Positions 53,350 to 64,000 of a stretch of DNA of 64,000 nucleotides are shown here, piece by piece (positions within the stretch are counted from its first letter, which is position 1; each line of letters opens with the position of its first letter). Made by a program: the position numbers and the translations under genes. The stretch comes from Xestospongia bergquistia (taxonomy: Eukaryota > Porifera > Demospongiae > Haplosclerida > Petrosiidae). The notes beneath the pieces are model-generated. The model had not been told where the DNA came from. It searched no databases and worked only from the letters and a program-made list of their open reading frames with translations. The stretch spans positions 8,303,230 to 8,367,229 of the forward strand of contig OZ014414.1 of NCBI GenBank assembly GCA_963965975.1, given 5' to 3'.

Positions 53350-53815
53350 TTCTAGTGCACTATAACTACAGTTAATGGTCTGGCATATCCTTTTGATAAT
53401 GGCATACAGCAAGTAGCATTTTGTTGGCAGCTGGGAACGGTTAACTCTAAGGCGTTGAAATACAGAGGAAAGATATTGTCGTAGTATGACATTTGAGAGG
53501 GAACTGTTACGACAATCCATCAATACCTTAGCTACAATATTAAATTGATCTGTGCCAATGTGACTACGTGCTTTAGGGTAGGCATAGTGATAAAATCGTT
53601 CCACATGTCCTAGGTGACCAAACTTGGTTTTGTAAAGGTTGCTACCCACTATAATGACATTAGGACGAGGTGTAGTTTGACCTCTCAATTCCTTTTTCTT
53701 CTCATCTACAATAGGTCTAACTTCCTATATATCAATAAACAACACATGTAGTAACTGTTGTCTAATAGTACTCATCTCTTACCTTGTCTCTTCAACGTTT
53801 ATCATAAATGAGTTA
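53350..53815 (-). pseudogene. Chimeric ROCO fragment
   Basis: The minus-strand frame (53688-53311) matches the GTPase region of ROCO gene 1 (TPRPNVIIVGSNLYKTKFG to QLPTKCYLLYA) and then fails in unrelated sequence. Just upstream, 53690-53815 matches the coiled-coil exon and intron at about 59110-59240 of ROCO gene 2. So pieces of two distant parts of the gene are directly joined. Confidence 0.5.
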
Positions 53816-54632
53816 AGACTAACTTAACAAGCATTAACAGGCTCTAGGAAAATCAAATGTGCAATTAAGGAATTGGAAAGTCATTAAGTTCTTGGAATTT
53901 ACTATGTGCCTTCCACAGTTCCTTTTAAGTTTGTATTCTCTCCAGCCACTGAGCATCATTGAAAAGGCAAAACTCAGTGACTTGGCCAGCATGTGCACTA
54001 TTACTAGTAACCAAAATATAATCTGCATGGTGTGTGTACACGTAGTAGTCAGTTCTAGTCTCTGTTCCAAACCTATGACTTCAAATCCCCTGCAGAGTTA
54101 TTGGAATTCAACCATACAGCTAGTACAGCTCACTGAGTCCATTATGAAACTACTATATTCATTAATGCTAGCAGTACTGATAATATAAAATTTAAAGAAA
54201 GAGATGCATCCATATGTGTTAGTGTAATTCTGTAATTTATTCCTTTACCGAATGCTTGTTAATGGCTTTATGGAATTTTATTTTTTAGGATAGATTACAT
54301 GGAGTCACCATAATGTCACTTACTGAGTTCAAAATTTTCACTCTATTGAGCTGCATACAAATGCTAGACTCAGTCACTTATTCTATCTGAGAGTGTACCG
54401 TGTACTGTAGCTGTGTATATATGGTGTGATTGAGTGAATAGTAAATTGATTTGTTGGTTTCTGGTCTTAGTGACCTACAGCTGCAGTTGTGTAACATAAC
54501 TAGGCTACCGACTGAATCAATTTATGAAAGCCAAGACTGTTTACAGCCAAAAAAAATGTATATATATATATATACAGAAAATAATTATATAAGATATTTT
54601 CAACCTTGTCAAACAAAGTCCCTAACTTATAA
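53816..54632. other. Intergenic between ROCO fragment and ROCO gene 2
   Basis: No gene is supported. A minus-strand stretch at about 53834-54100 has a protein-like look but several stops. A short TA run lies at about 54559-54574. Confidence 0.5.
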
Positions 54633-57600
54633 TTATGAGGCAGTACTGACAAGTTCGTGAAGTTTAAAAAAAGATATGGCATCTAGACGTTGATGTAGTT
54701 CTTTGTAAGTTACTCCTTTAACAAATACATAATGATATGCTTTGTCAAGTTTTTCTAAGAATGATTGAGTAGAATCATTTTTCAAAGACTTAATAACAGC
54801 ATCGTTAATACCAATTGCTGCAAGAAGGAGGCAAAGTTTTTCCAATGAAAGTGCTAATCCGATACTTTCAAAGAAGTAATGGTGGATGGATTTATCAGGA
54901 TGAGGAGGGTACAAGAGAGTTCTTAGTTCATCATCCATGTAGAAGTAAGGCTCAAAAGAGAGAAGGTTCTCAACGGACACAAGAGGCTGTGATGAATGGA
55001 CAGGTTGTACATGTGATCTTTCAGCTATTGCTTGCTTAGTCGGTTCTATTGCATAACGCAAAGGAACATTTTTAAATATACAATTTTTCCTAGGATTTTT
55101 TAGAACAGGATAACATTGAGCATATCTACCAGAAATGGGAATTAGGGCTTCTACTGGTGATGTGTTGATCTCCAAATTGGGATCAATTTTAGTTACTATT
55201 TCTTTAATCTTGTAAATCAGACGGTTTCTTTTTATCATACACTGGACTTTAATCTCATCCGATGACTCATCATGTGACTTCATGCTAACTAAGATGGTTT
55301 GATTTGCATGAATATGAACAACTAACTCAAGCCCAATTTCAGGAAAGTTTGTCATAAGGGTGCGTCTAGCTCGACCACGTTGTTCTCCTTCAGTGACTTC
55401 AGGATCTTGAGAAAGATTAAGAAGGAAGTGATGAATAAAATGAGGCATGAAATAGTGATAACGCTCTGCTGTAAAAGACCATGCAAACATCAGCTGACCA
55501 GTTTGATCTGTAATGTCTAATACTTCAGGTAAGAGATGTGGGAAGAAGAACCAATCCTCTTGGGGTTCAAAAGACGGGGGAACAGGAACTTTATTACAAT
55601 AACAATAATGAATCATCATTCGAAGCATCAGGTCTTGATTTAATGGTTCTGGTAGATTACCAAAAAGGCCAACAATTTCATTTCTACTTAAGATACCATC
55701 ACCTCCAACTAGATGTTCAGTTTGAAAGATCACCTCTTCCACTTTTTGTAATAGTTGGTGACTGTTAAAGATGACCCAACTTCTCTCTTTCTCTTGGTCA
55801 TTTTTTAAAATCACAAGAAGGTTGAGTTGTGAAAGTACATCACATAGCTCTAGCACTTCATCTACAGTTTTGCTAAACATTTCACAGTGCAATTTGTCTG
55901 AGTGTAGTTCAGCTAAAATGTCACAGACATTCAATGCACTCTCATTAATGGTCTGGCATACTTGTTTAATAATGGTATAGAGCAAGTAGCATTTTGTTGG
56001 CAGTTGAGAACGGTTTATTCTAAGACGTTGAAATTCAGCAGAGAGGCTACTTCGAAATAAGACATTGGAAAAAGTACTATAGCGGCTATCTATGGGTATC
56101 CTTGTAATCACATTAAACAGACCAATATCTATATGATTCTTTGCCTTTTGACAAGCAAGGTCTAACAATTGGTTTGAATTGAGGCCAAAGTTACGGTTAT
56201 ACAAATAGCTACCCACTATAATAACAGTTGGAGGATGTGTCATTTGACTTCTCACCCTTTGATGATGATATCGTATAAAGCTAAGCCAATATACAATCTG
56301 CTTTGCTATCTCATCAATCTCATTATACAAATTGACCACCACAACAAACACAGCATCAGACAGATACCCAAACTGCAGGATAACCTCATGTACAAATTCT
56401 CGATGACTTGACAAGTCATAAAAAATAACATTTCCAAACCAAGTACTGTCAAAGACAGTAGGTATGATACCAGCTTTGTGGTCGTCTACATTTTTAACAT
56501 TAAAAAAGAAATGCCACAGATGATTTTTAACTCCTTGAATTTGCAAAGATTTGATCAATGTGCTCTTCCCAACACCTGAATCACCAACTACTACAACTGG
56601 AATGGTGTGTTCTAAAGCTGTAGTGAGGACATTCAGCTCAGGGAAAAGCTGTGGAAAGGTTGGGTAGAGAATCAAGGGGTTACCTTTCGAATGGTTTAGT
56701 ATTAACTTGGCCATTTCAATACATTGTTCTGCATTATTATTGAGATTGCTAAGAGCTAGTGGAAGTAGATTGGTATAATTTGGAGGGATAATCACTGAAG
56801 TAGGATATGTGAGAATAGCTTTAATGATATCAAGATTTTCAGCATCAACTGCCAATTCTAATGGTGTCATATCATCTATATCAGATACCCATATGAGTTT
56901 CTTCATTGAACAACGATCAATAGCAGACAAGATAACTTTTACTATCTCTAACTGGTTACATTTGACAGCAAAATGTAATAAAGTAGTATTCTGCTTGTCA
57001 GTTTGTCGCAATATGGTCTGAAGACTGTCTTCTGGTAGATCAAGTGAAATATGAACTTGATCAACATTTCCATTATAAGTGGCCTCCCAAATTGTGTCAA
57101 ATAATGAAGATGAAGTGGTAATTGATATATTGCTTTCTGAAGAACTGAACTAAAAAATAAAAAGTTAATATATATTGGATGTGATCTGAGTTTGACTTAC
57201 TTCTCCAATAATGATATCAGGTCCCACCTTTAAGGCAAGTACTCCGATATCACCCAAAAGGTTCTTCCTTTCTATGGCTTTTTGAGTCAGGTGTTCTAAG
57301 GCTGATATTGCAGTGTACCATGTTAACTGAAGAGTACTCAAGTTTGCTTCAGCTAATGTTAGTACGTAATCCTCGCATTTAAAAATTGTAGAAATATCAA
57401 GGTGCAGTTGTTCCAGTGTTTTACCTTTGTAGTTGAGATCAAATTCCATTATGATGGTTGCAGGATCAACTCTCCTCAAAACTTCTCTTCCCTCATCTCT
57501 ACATTCTTTTTGCTGTTTTTCCATTACTTCCATCAGCTGTCCAACTGTCACTTTCTGATTAAACTCATCAACGTCTGCATTATATTCTTGAAGCTCTGCC

Positions 57601-60600
57601 TTAACATCAGATCTACCAAATTGTTCAACCAAACATTTTAATAGACTATACTGGTTAAACGAGATAAATGGACTGGTCAGTGCAAAAATTTCATCAAATG
57701 TGGTCGCATTTTGTAATTCAGGAATGAAATTGCCATTTGTATGTGAACAAAGATAGCTAGCTACATCAGTAACTTTGATATGAAGTAAATTTTGTTTAAG
57801 ATTACTGAAGAGTTCAGCAAAATTTCTAACAAGTTTTTTCTCAGCATCTTCACATTCTTCTATATCAAAGAGAATAAAGAAGTCAATATATAGTATAAAA
57901 ATAAACAATAACAATGAATTTAAACTATACTAACTAGTTGCTATAAGTAAGTAATATCACATGTTCTCAGATAATTTGATATTTATAATCAAACTAGAAC
58001 AATGCATAAGTAAAATTACTATGTACAAATTTTTTATTTGTATGCTATATTAGAAGTTCCTGTTATGATAACAGCCAGTCAATCATAATGGGATACCTAT
58101 TTTAACAGACCATAGACTTTAAAATTTGCTTATCAAAACAATACATTAGTACTAAAGCTAATATTTGTTTGTTAACTTAAAGAGTATAAACATATTCCTT
58201 ATGACTACATCTTTGTTTTATTGGTATCACGGAGTGATTGTTAAAACAGTAAAACAAAGAAATAGTCACATCACCTCAAATAAGTTAATGTCCATATTTA
58301 AACTAGAGCAAAACATGAATAAAATTACTATATACAAATTTTCATCCTGTATTGAATGTTCCTATTACATCAAGTTAGTCACAGTATTATCATGCCCATT
58401 ATGCCTGTACCTTCACTTTATTGGATAACAGATGACATTTGTATAGTCTTTTCATTTATTTTATACTAGATCTAATATTATTAACATGCAATGAGAAGTG
58501 ATAGTTATCTTTTACCTCTTAAGCTCTGCTTGAACTCCTTAATCTGTTTGTCTCTATCGATTAAACATAAAGTCAATGACGTTTTGACCTCCTGCAGTGT
58601 CTGTAGCTCTCTCTGTCTATCAGCTAACACAGACAGCAACTCTTTCTCAGTAACTAAAGAGGGAAACAATGGTCATATATTGACTATGTTAGTGATAGCT
58701 ATTGTATGATACCTTTCTTCAGTTTTAGAACTGATGTTAAATCTTCAATTATTCTTTCCTTCTTTTGTTTCCTTTCTATATAGAATATTGAGTTATAAAT
58801 CATATTAAAAGACAGCAATTGTCTAAACATATAATATATGTACAAAATTAATAGACATCTATTATATGGGATTAGACAGCCATATTCTGTAGTAAATGTG
58901 ACTATAAATGAACTCTATAGTATGATAATAGCGTACTGTGTACTTTTAAATATAGAAATATTCACATCAAAAAATTGCTTCTAACAGTTATTACCATCTT
59001 TGGAAATAGTGTTAAAACCATACCATTAGTAGGTCTGTACCTTCACTTTGTTTGACAATAGATGATACTTGCAAAGTCATCTTTTCACTGATGGTTTGTC
59101 GTAGTTCTAGTCTACCTCTCAATTTCTTTGTGTTCTCTTCTACAATAGCTCTAAACTCCTATATATATCAATAAACAACACATGTAGTAACTGTTGTCTA
59201 ATACTATTCTTCTCTTACCTTGTCTCTTTGACATTTGTCATAAATAGTGTGGTAGCCTATTGTTAACTTGAGCAATCCCAACTGCTTCAACGAATCAAGA
59301 TTTTCATTTGCTGTCACTAATAGAATATCCATCATATGTTGTGGAGCATAGCAGGTAACACTGATAGAGTTGCCTTCATTAATAGCTCTAACTTGAACAG
59401 ACTCTGCCATATCTTCGAAAGCTTTTGACAGCAAATCTTTAATGTGTTTGAGAGTATATTTGTCTACCTCCCACTCCAATACAAATTCAATTGTCTCACA
59501 GATGAGATGATGAGAATCTGAAACTAACTTGAAGTTCTGTTTAAGGCATATACTAGCTTTGACAGTTTCACAAAAGGTATCAACTGCCATCTTGAATTTT
59601 GTGATGTGTGATTTAGCCTCACTGATGTTGTAGTGATTAACAACAGCCTCTAAACAGCAAATATTAATAATGGTACATTTATCTTGTACAAGATCCATGA
59701 CATCATCAAATGATTTAGCTATAGACAATTGAGATCTTAGCTCTTGGAAACATCTCCGAAGATACATTTTCAAATCATCTAAAGATGGAATAACAGCTTT
59801 AATGAGTGGTGTAACAGCAATGATAAGATTTCCAAAGGTCACTTTCATTTGATCAAAATTGTATTGATATGTCCGACGAAGTTTGATTTTGGAAGGAAAT
59901 GTTTGGTCTATGAAATGTTAGTAGGTTAAAGTAGTAGAAAAAAATACTTACCATACTCTTTGAGTATATCATTAGCAACAGGTACTGTTTGTTCAGATTT
60001 CAATAAGATGCTACTGAATACCTTTAACTTGTAAGGATCTTCAGACACTGTAGTACATAGTGCTCTCAATGGACCATCTCCTAGTACACCTCCTAATCTA
60101 TTGACTTCATCTAATGTCTCCTTAGAGATCACTCTCTCTGTATATAACATCTGAACAATCTCCATAGGAAGTGAAAGTGATAAGAGCCTGTCAGAGTGTT
60201 TCTGCAATATTTGACAAGCTGGAATGGATAAAAGTTCAAAATAAATAATAAATATTAATATTATAATTATATGTACTATTAACATTAATTTATACCTGTA
60301 TTCAAATCATGTTTTTCATGTTTTTGTTCTAATTTCTCTTTCTTATCATCTTGTTTTCTCTTTCTTGAACTTGGTATGTCAATGTCCTCTATTAATCACA
60401 TAACATTGTATAAAATAATAATATTTACCTACTAAAGTCATTTATTTTTTCAGCTGTGAAAACTTGCCCAATCTTTTCAAGAGCACTAACTAGTGAGTCC
60501 AATGTAGCACCTCCACTCTTAGTAACATTGTCAGCTTTACTCAACCACAGATTTAAACACTCTTGAATACAGTTTTCTGGATCATCTCGGTACTTGGCTC

Positions 60601-60793
60601 TAATGCTTGACAGAGTAGGTTGTAATAGACCCAGTTGTAGACCAAGAGGAGCCCATCTATCATTTGGAAAGTAGCCTTGTTTCAAAGCTTCAATGATATC
60701 TTTCAGATTACTAACGTCTAAAGTAACAATATAACTAAATTGACCACAGATATCATAGTAAAACTTACCCAGTTCGCGCTGACTTGTTGCCAT
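54633..60793 (-). CDS. DEATH-CARD-ankyrin-ROC-COR receptor
   Basis: Minus-strand model: 60793-60769, 60717-60433, 60388-60296, 60218-59952, 59907-59219, 59158-59041, 58775-58713, 58653-58516, 57859-57201 and 57149-54633; all phases agree, about 1,617 residues. Order: death domain (RWAPLGLQLGLLQPTLSSI, then LDSLVSALEKIG); a Lys/Glu-rich linker; a CARD-like domain (KHSDRLLSLSLPMEIVQMLY, ending VANDILKEY); an unnamed domain (SVTCYAPQHMMDILL); coiled coil; the unnamed domain again; ankyrin repeats; ROC with VGDSGVGKS; COR-like end. Death and CARD domains recruit caspase or NF-kB adaptors, so I infer a death-fold signalling GTPase. The donor ending the death-domain exon (GTAGGT) is weak. Two separate genes (DEATH-CARD, ROCO) are the alternative, but the phase match across 58516 to 57859 favours one. 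Confidence 0.5.
59952..60218 (-). other. CARD-like domain exon of ROCO gene 2
   Basis: One phase 1-1 exon of 89 codons matching the CARD pattern: an opening H-S-D-R-L, Ile-Val-x-x-Leu-Tyr, a V-I-S-x-x-T segment, Asp-Pro-x-K-L-K-x-F and an ending in an E-Y pair. The call is by pattern only. Confidence 0.5.
60433..60793 (-). other. Death domain exons of ROCO gene 2
   Basis: MATSQREL is spliced across a 51-base intron (GTAAGT to TTTAG) to DVSNLKDII and the death domain. The intron is a multiple of three and open, so it could be mistaken for coding; the splice signals are strong. The domain has the usual W-x-x-L-G and hydrophobic pattern. Confidence 0.5.
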
Positions 60794-61836
60794 AGCTGGG
60801 AGGTCGCTAGCTAGTCTAGACAGGGTGTGGCTGTATATATCAATATGAATATTGTAGTAATTTTTAACAACACATGAATAATAATATATTATACAGTAGA
60901 GTAGGAACAGGGGGTCCAGTTGCACCCCCAATAATTTTAATGTGGGAGCAATGCACCCATATACAATGTAAACTCCCTGTTATATTAAAAACTGTCAGTG
61001 TGTATGTGCCTCTTGTATGATGCAATAGAACAATGAAGTAGAGGCTTATAAAGCTGGTCAATTATGCATACAATTAACACTAAGCCTAGGTGCTAAAAAA
61101 ACACATGAATAGACAGTGTCATTATTTTATATGGTGGAAGACAGCCTGGACTGGAGATTATTCTTGATATCATGAGTCAATCTTGTATTGACACTAAGGA
61201 CATTGTATCTGAATTTATTCAAAATTACAGTACCCCTACTGCATAATTTGGATCTTTTTGATTATAATATTATATACAATAATAATTACATCAATAATTT
61301 TGCTCCCCCTAAGTAAATATTGTTCCTACTCCAATGTTATACTATAGGAACATGTAGGGACTAGATTTAATGACAAATGGGACATTGCAACTTTGATTTC
61401 TAGTCAGTCCACAATAATAATAAACATTATCATTTGTAACCTAATTTCTGTTTACCTAGCATCTAACTTAGTTAGTCATTGATTTTATTCATCCTCTTAC
61501 TGCTCTAGTCGTCTTATGCAAATCTTTTAATATGTCTGTTTTTTTCCTTTCTATAGTTTATTGCATCACTAAACATTAAAGTAATGGGACTAGTTAAAAG
61601 GTCATGAGGTCCTCTTCACATTTAAGGAAATTATTATATATTCATTAATACTATTAATTAAATTATACATACATAATAACATTTAGAACAATATAGAAAA
61701 TGATCAATAAAACAATAATTATAAAATAATTGTTGTCGAAGTCACATGATAATCACATGTATATTACATGTTGTCATGTGTGATAGTTACATGAGTTACA
61801 ATGATGGTCATATGATAATCACATGACTGTCACAAT
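60794..61836. other. Intergenic between ROCO gene 2 and ARMC2
   Basis: Promoter side of ROCO gene 2, then the 3' side of ARMC2. At 61741-61835 there are several CATGTG/CACATG-type palindromic words. No gene seen. Confidence 0.5.
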
Positions 61837-62917
61837 CTACAGTGGTACTAACTGTGATTGCATATTTTGTATTTGCTTTACAATATTAGTCGCTATTGGT
61901 ACAAAATCTGTCGTCCAAAATTGATGGGTGGAGTTAGAGGTGTGGTCTTCAGTCTCCTCTTCTTCCTCTTCTATCATATATGCAGTAAAAGCAGTAACTG
62001 GATCTACAATGAAAGATAACAATGTCAATTTATATACGACATACTAATGACCTTTAACTTAAAGGTAAATCTCTCTATATACATGCACATGTAATGGGTA
62101 TTTGAGACCCTGAAAAACGTCCTTTATTAATATACTATAAATGTAGTAGTGTCCCTAATATAGAGGTTGCTAAAGTATTAGTATTGAACTAGAGCCATTT
62201 TACAGTATATATATGTTCATTTATATGTACAACATTTTACCCAGATATTCTTCTAATAAATGATATAACATTGTTGTCTCTTCATCAGTAAATGATGTAG
62301 TGACATTGTTGAGGCCCTCACTATCCAGTGTAGTTTTAATAGAAGAAAAAGAGAGAAAGGCTATAACTAAAAAGACAATATCAATAGTATTTATTTAATA
62401 CCTATAATTCCACAGAACTTTACACACTAAACTAGATAACAGCCAATCTTGTCTACCAAAATGACTCAATACATCCAGTAATCTATAAAGTTTGAAGATA
62501 AATAAAAGATCATCTCTCTGTCCACCTCTGTACTAATCCATCTGTCCATTCACCAAACCATGCATAGCGCCCATTCATCTATTGACTCATCCATACATCT
62601 ATTCTTACTTTTTTACTCCATTGTTCTTTAATAAAACAGTTCTATGTTGTTTATCTGACATTAGATTTATAAGTACACCACATGTCGAATAAACTAAATC
62701 AATATGTTTGGAGTCTAATAATGTCACTAACAGTTCATCAGCTAAACAATGGATTAATGGACTAATGATTGGATGGATGAATGGTACCTCTTTTGTCAGA
62801 GACTATTGTTCTAACTGATGTATGTTGTGTGAGATTACCAAGAACTCTGATAGACTCTAATAAAACCTCATGACATTCTGGAATGAGTAAATTTATAAGT
62901 ACTGGATGAAAGAGAGT

Positions 62918-62962
<45 letters not shown>

Positions 62963-64000
62963 AAGGATGGTAGATCTATTTGTTGCTTATCCATCCATCA
63001 ATTAAACCATGTCCTTCCATCAATCCATTTGTACTCAGAGTTATTTTCTCCTGGTAAGTCAATATTGTATTCTCATCTTGTGAATAAAATGACAAGTTAT
63101 TTAGAGTTGCTAATGTTATAACTAATAGTTCCTCAGATTGTGATATAGATACTGACTCTATAGAAAGAGATATACCAAGGAATCATGTTATAGCATCTTT
63201 ATAGAACTTATTAAGAATTGGAGACAGAGCTTGTAAGATATTTTCTTACCAAGGATATGAAGTAATTGAAGTATTCTTACTTCATTTCTACTAATTATAG
63301 GAGCCACAGTTAAATGAACTGAAAGATTAGCTAACAGACTAACTGACTGTAATGAGAGAGTTATGGAAAATATTATGAATGTATATGTGTAAGCCATGTC
63401 TAAAGGTACAAATACATGTATATGTGAGTGTGAATATTATATAATATATAATAGTATTGTAATAATATATATATGTTATTAGTTCTAACAACATGCAGTG
63501 TAAGTATGATCATCAGTATCAAAGAGGCAAAGAAGCATGATTGAACAATCTGTTTAAAAACTTTGGATTTGATCATGCACAATATGTGAAATGTCTATAA
63601 ATATATATATATATGTTCCAGTAAGATTGTGTATACAGGGATTTTGTGAAATTCCTGAAACTTTTAGGGAGTTTGTGAAATCACTTTTTAACTTAGAGAC
63701 TTCAGGTTAGGGTTTAGGGTTTTATGAAGTCTCTAAGTAAAAAAGTGATTTCACAAACTCCTGAAAGTTTCAGGGATTTCGCAAAATCCCTATATACACA
63801 ATCTTACTGTAACACACATATATATAACTTGTATATGTAATTATTACATGTATTTAAATGTACATGTATATATATACTTGCACACACCATAAAGATACAT
63901 GTATCATCACTATGACAACTTACCTTTATTAACACATCTATAATCTTTGCCATTTCTTCTTCCTTGTTGTCTGTATTATATTGTAACAAGTACTTGTCTA
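61837..64000 (-). CDS. ARMC2: Armadillo repeat protein 2, C-terminal part
   Basis: Minus-strand exons: 64000-63924 (partial), 63346-63250, 63157-63035, 62901-62788, 62741-62609, 62482-62402, 62320-62241 and 62003-61837, phases consistent. The gene continues past the window end. The protein shows armadillo helices: LVITLATLNNLSFYS, LLESIRVLGNLTQH, STCGVLINLMSDKQHR, WLLSSLVCKVLWNYS, and a C-terminal FWTTDFVPIATNIVKQIQ that fits the ARMC2 ending. ARMC2 is known for sperm flagellum and axoneme assembly (radial-spoke transport), so a ciliary role is likely in a sponge too. Between the last armadillo repeat and the end there is an acidic insert of six Glu. No breaks seen. Confidence 0.5.
62915..62956 (+). 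repeat. GA microsatellite
   Basis: A GA run in the ARMC2 intron between 62902 and 63034; on the gene strand it forms part of the polypyrimidine tract before the acceptor at 62902. Confidence 0.5.
63615..63813. mobile_element. Foldback element (MITE-like) in ARMC2 intron
   Basis: Two arms of about 88 bases, roughly 63615-63703 and 63725-63813, are inverted copies with only a handful of mismatches, beginning at about gttccagtaagattg and ending caatcttactgtaac. The loop holds ggttagggtttagggtttt, two telomere-like ttaggg-type words. The flanks are TA microsatellite, so a target duplication cannot be told. No coding capacity. Confidence 0.5.

Noticed and set aside
53834..54188. Possible reverse transcriptase fragment
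   Set aside because: One stretch vaguely resembles a catalytic strand, but the key aspartates are not convincing and the frame is broken.
60721..60768. In-frame coding reading of the 51-base stretch after MATSQREL
   Set aside because: Strong GTAAGT and TTTAG signals and a matching phase favour an intron.

Overview
The window looks like a sponge genome, probably a demosponge of the Amphimedon type. The DNA is A+T-rich, genes have many short introns (about 45-80 bases) with GTAAGT-like donors, and the content is metazoan: cadherin and TMEM132 domains, a death-domain NLR carrying a 2A peptide, ankyrin-ROC-COR proteins, PSMG1, TRABD and ARMC2. The species is inferred, and every exon model was read by eye without transcript data.

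Layout. (1) 1-16855, plus strand: the 3' part of a giant single-pass receptor in which TMEM132-type Ig/cohesin modules, dockerin-like segments and cadherin repeats recur with a period near 5.2 kb, ending in a transmembrane helix and a tail with NPLY and NPAY motifs. (2) 15891-19870 and 33733-38600: a segmental duplication holding the receptor's last exon, a fucosyltransferase 5' fragment and a long 11-bp minisatellite. It brackets (3) an NLR cluster, 20691-33735, with one apparently complete gene (2A leader, four predicted death domains, NACHT, LRR) and three broken copies or fragments. The second copy of the duplication carries a Penelope-like element remnant with a type I hammerhead ribozyme fold. 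(4) 40881-42083: an intact alpha-1,3-fucosyltransferase. (5) 42663-47285: PSMG1 (minus) and TRABD (plus), head to head. (6) 47649-60793, minus strand: two ROCO genes with fragments between them. The upstream gene adds DEATH, CARD and coiled-coil exons to the ankyrin-ROC-COR part; all its introns are phase-consistent. (7) 61837-64000, minus strand: the 3' part of an ARMC2-like gene, with a foldback element in one intron.

Together this is a block of cell-surface and cytosolic recognition genes (adhesion receptor, NLRs, death-fold ROCO proteins) among conserved housekeeping or ciliary genes. The recognition genes show recent tandem duplication, exon loss and chimeric joins; the housekeeping genes are clean. 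The most notable items are the 2A leader on the NLRs, the DEATH-CARD-ANK-ROC-COR gene, the TMEM132-cadherin-dockerin megarepeat and the hammerhead fold.
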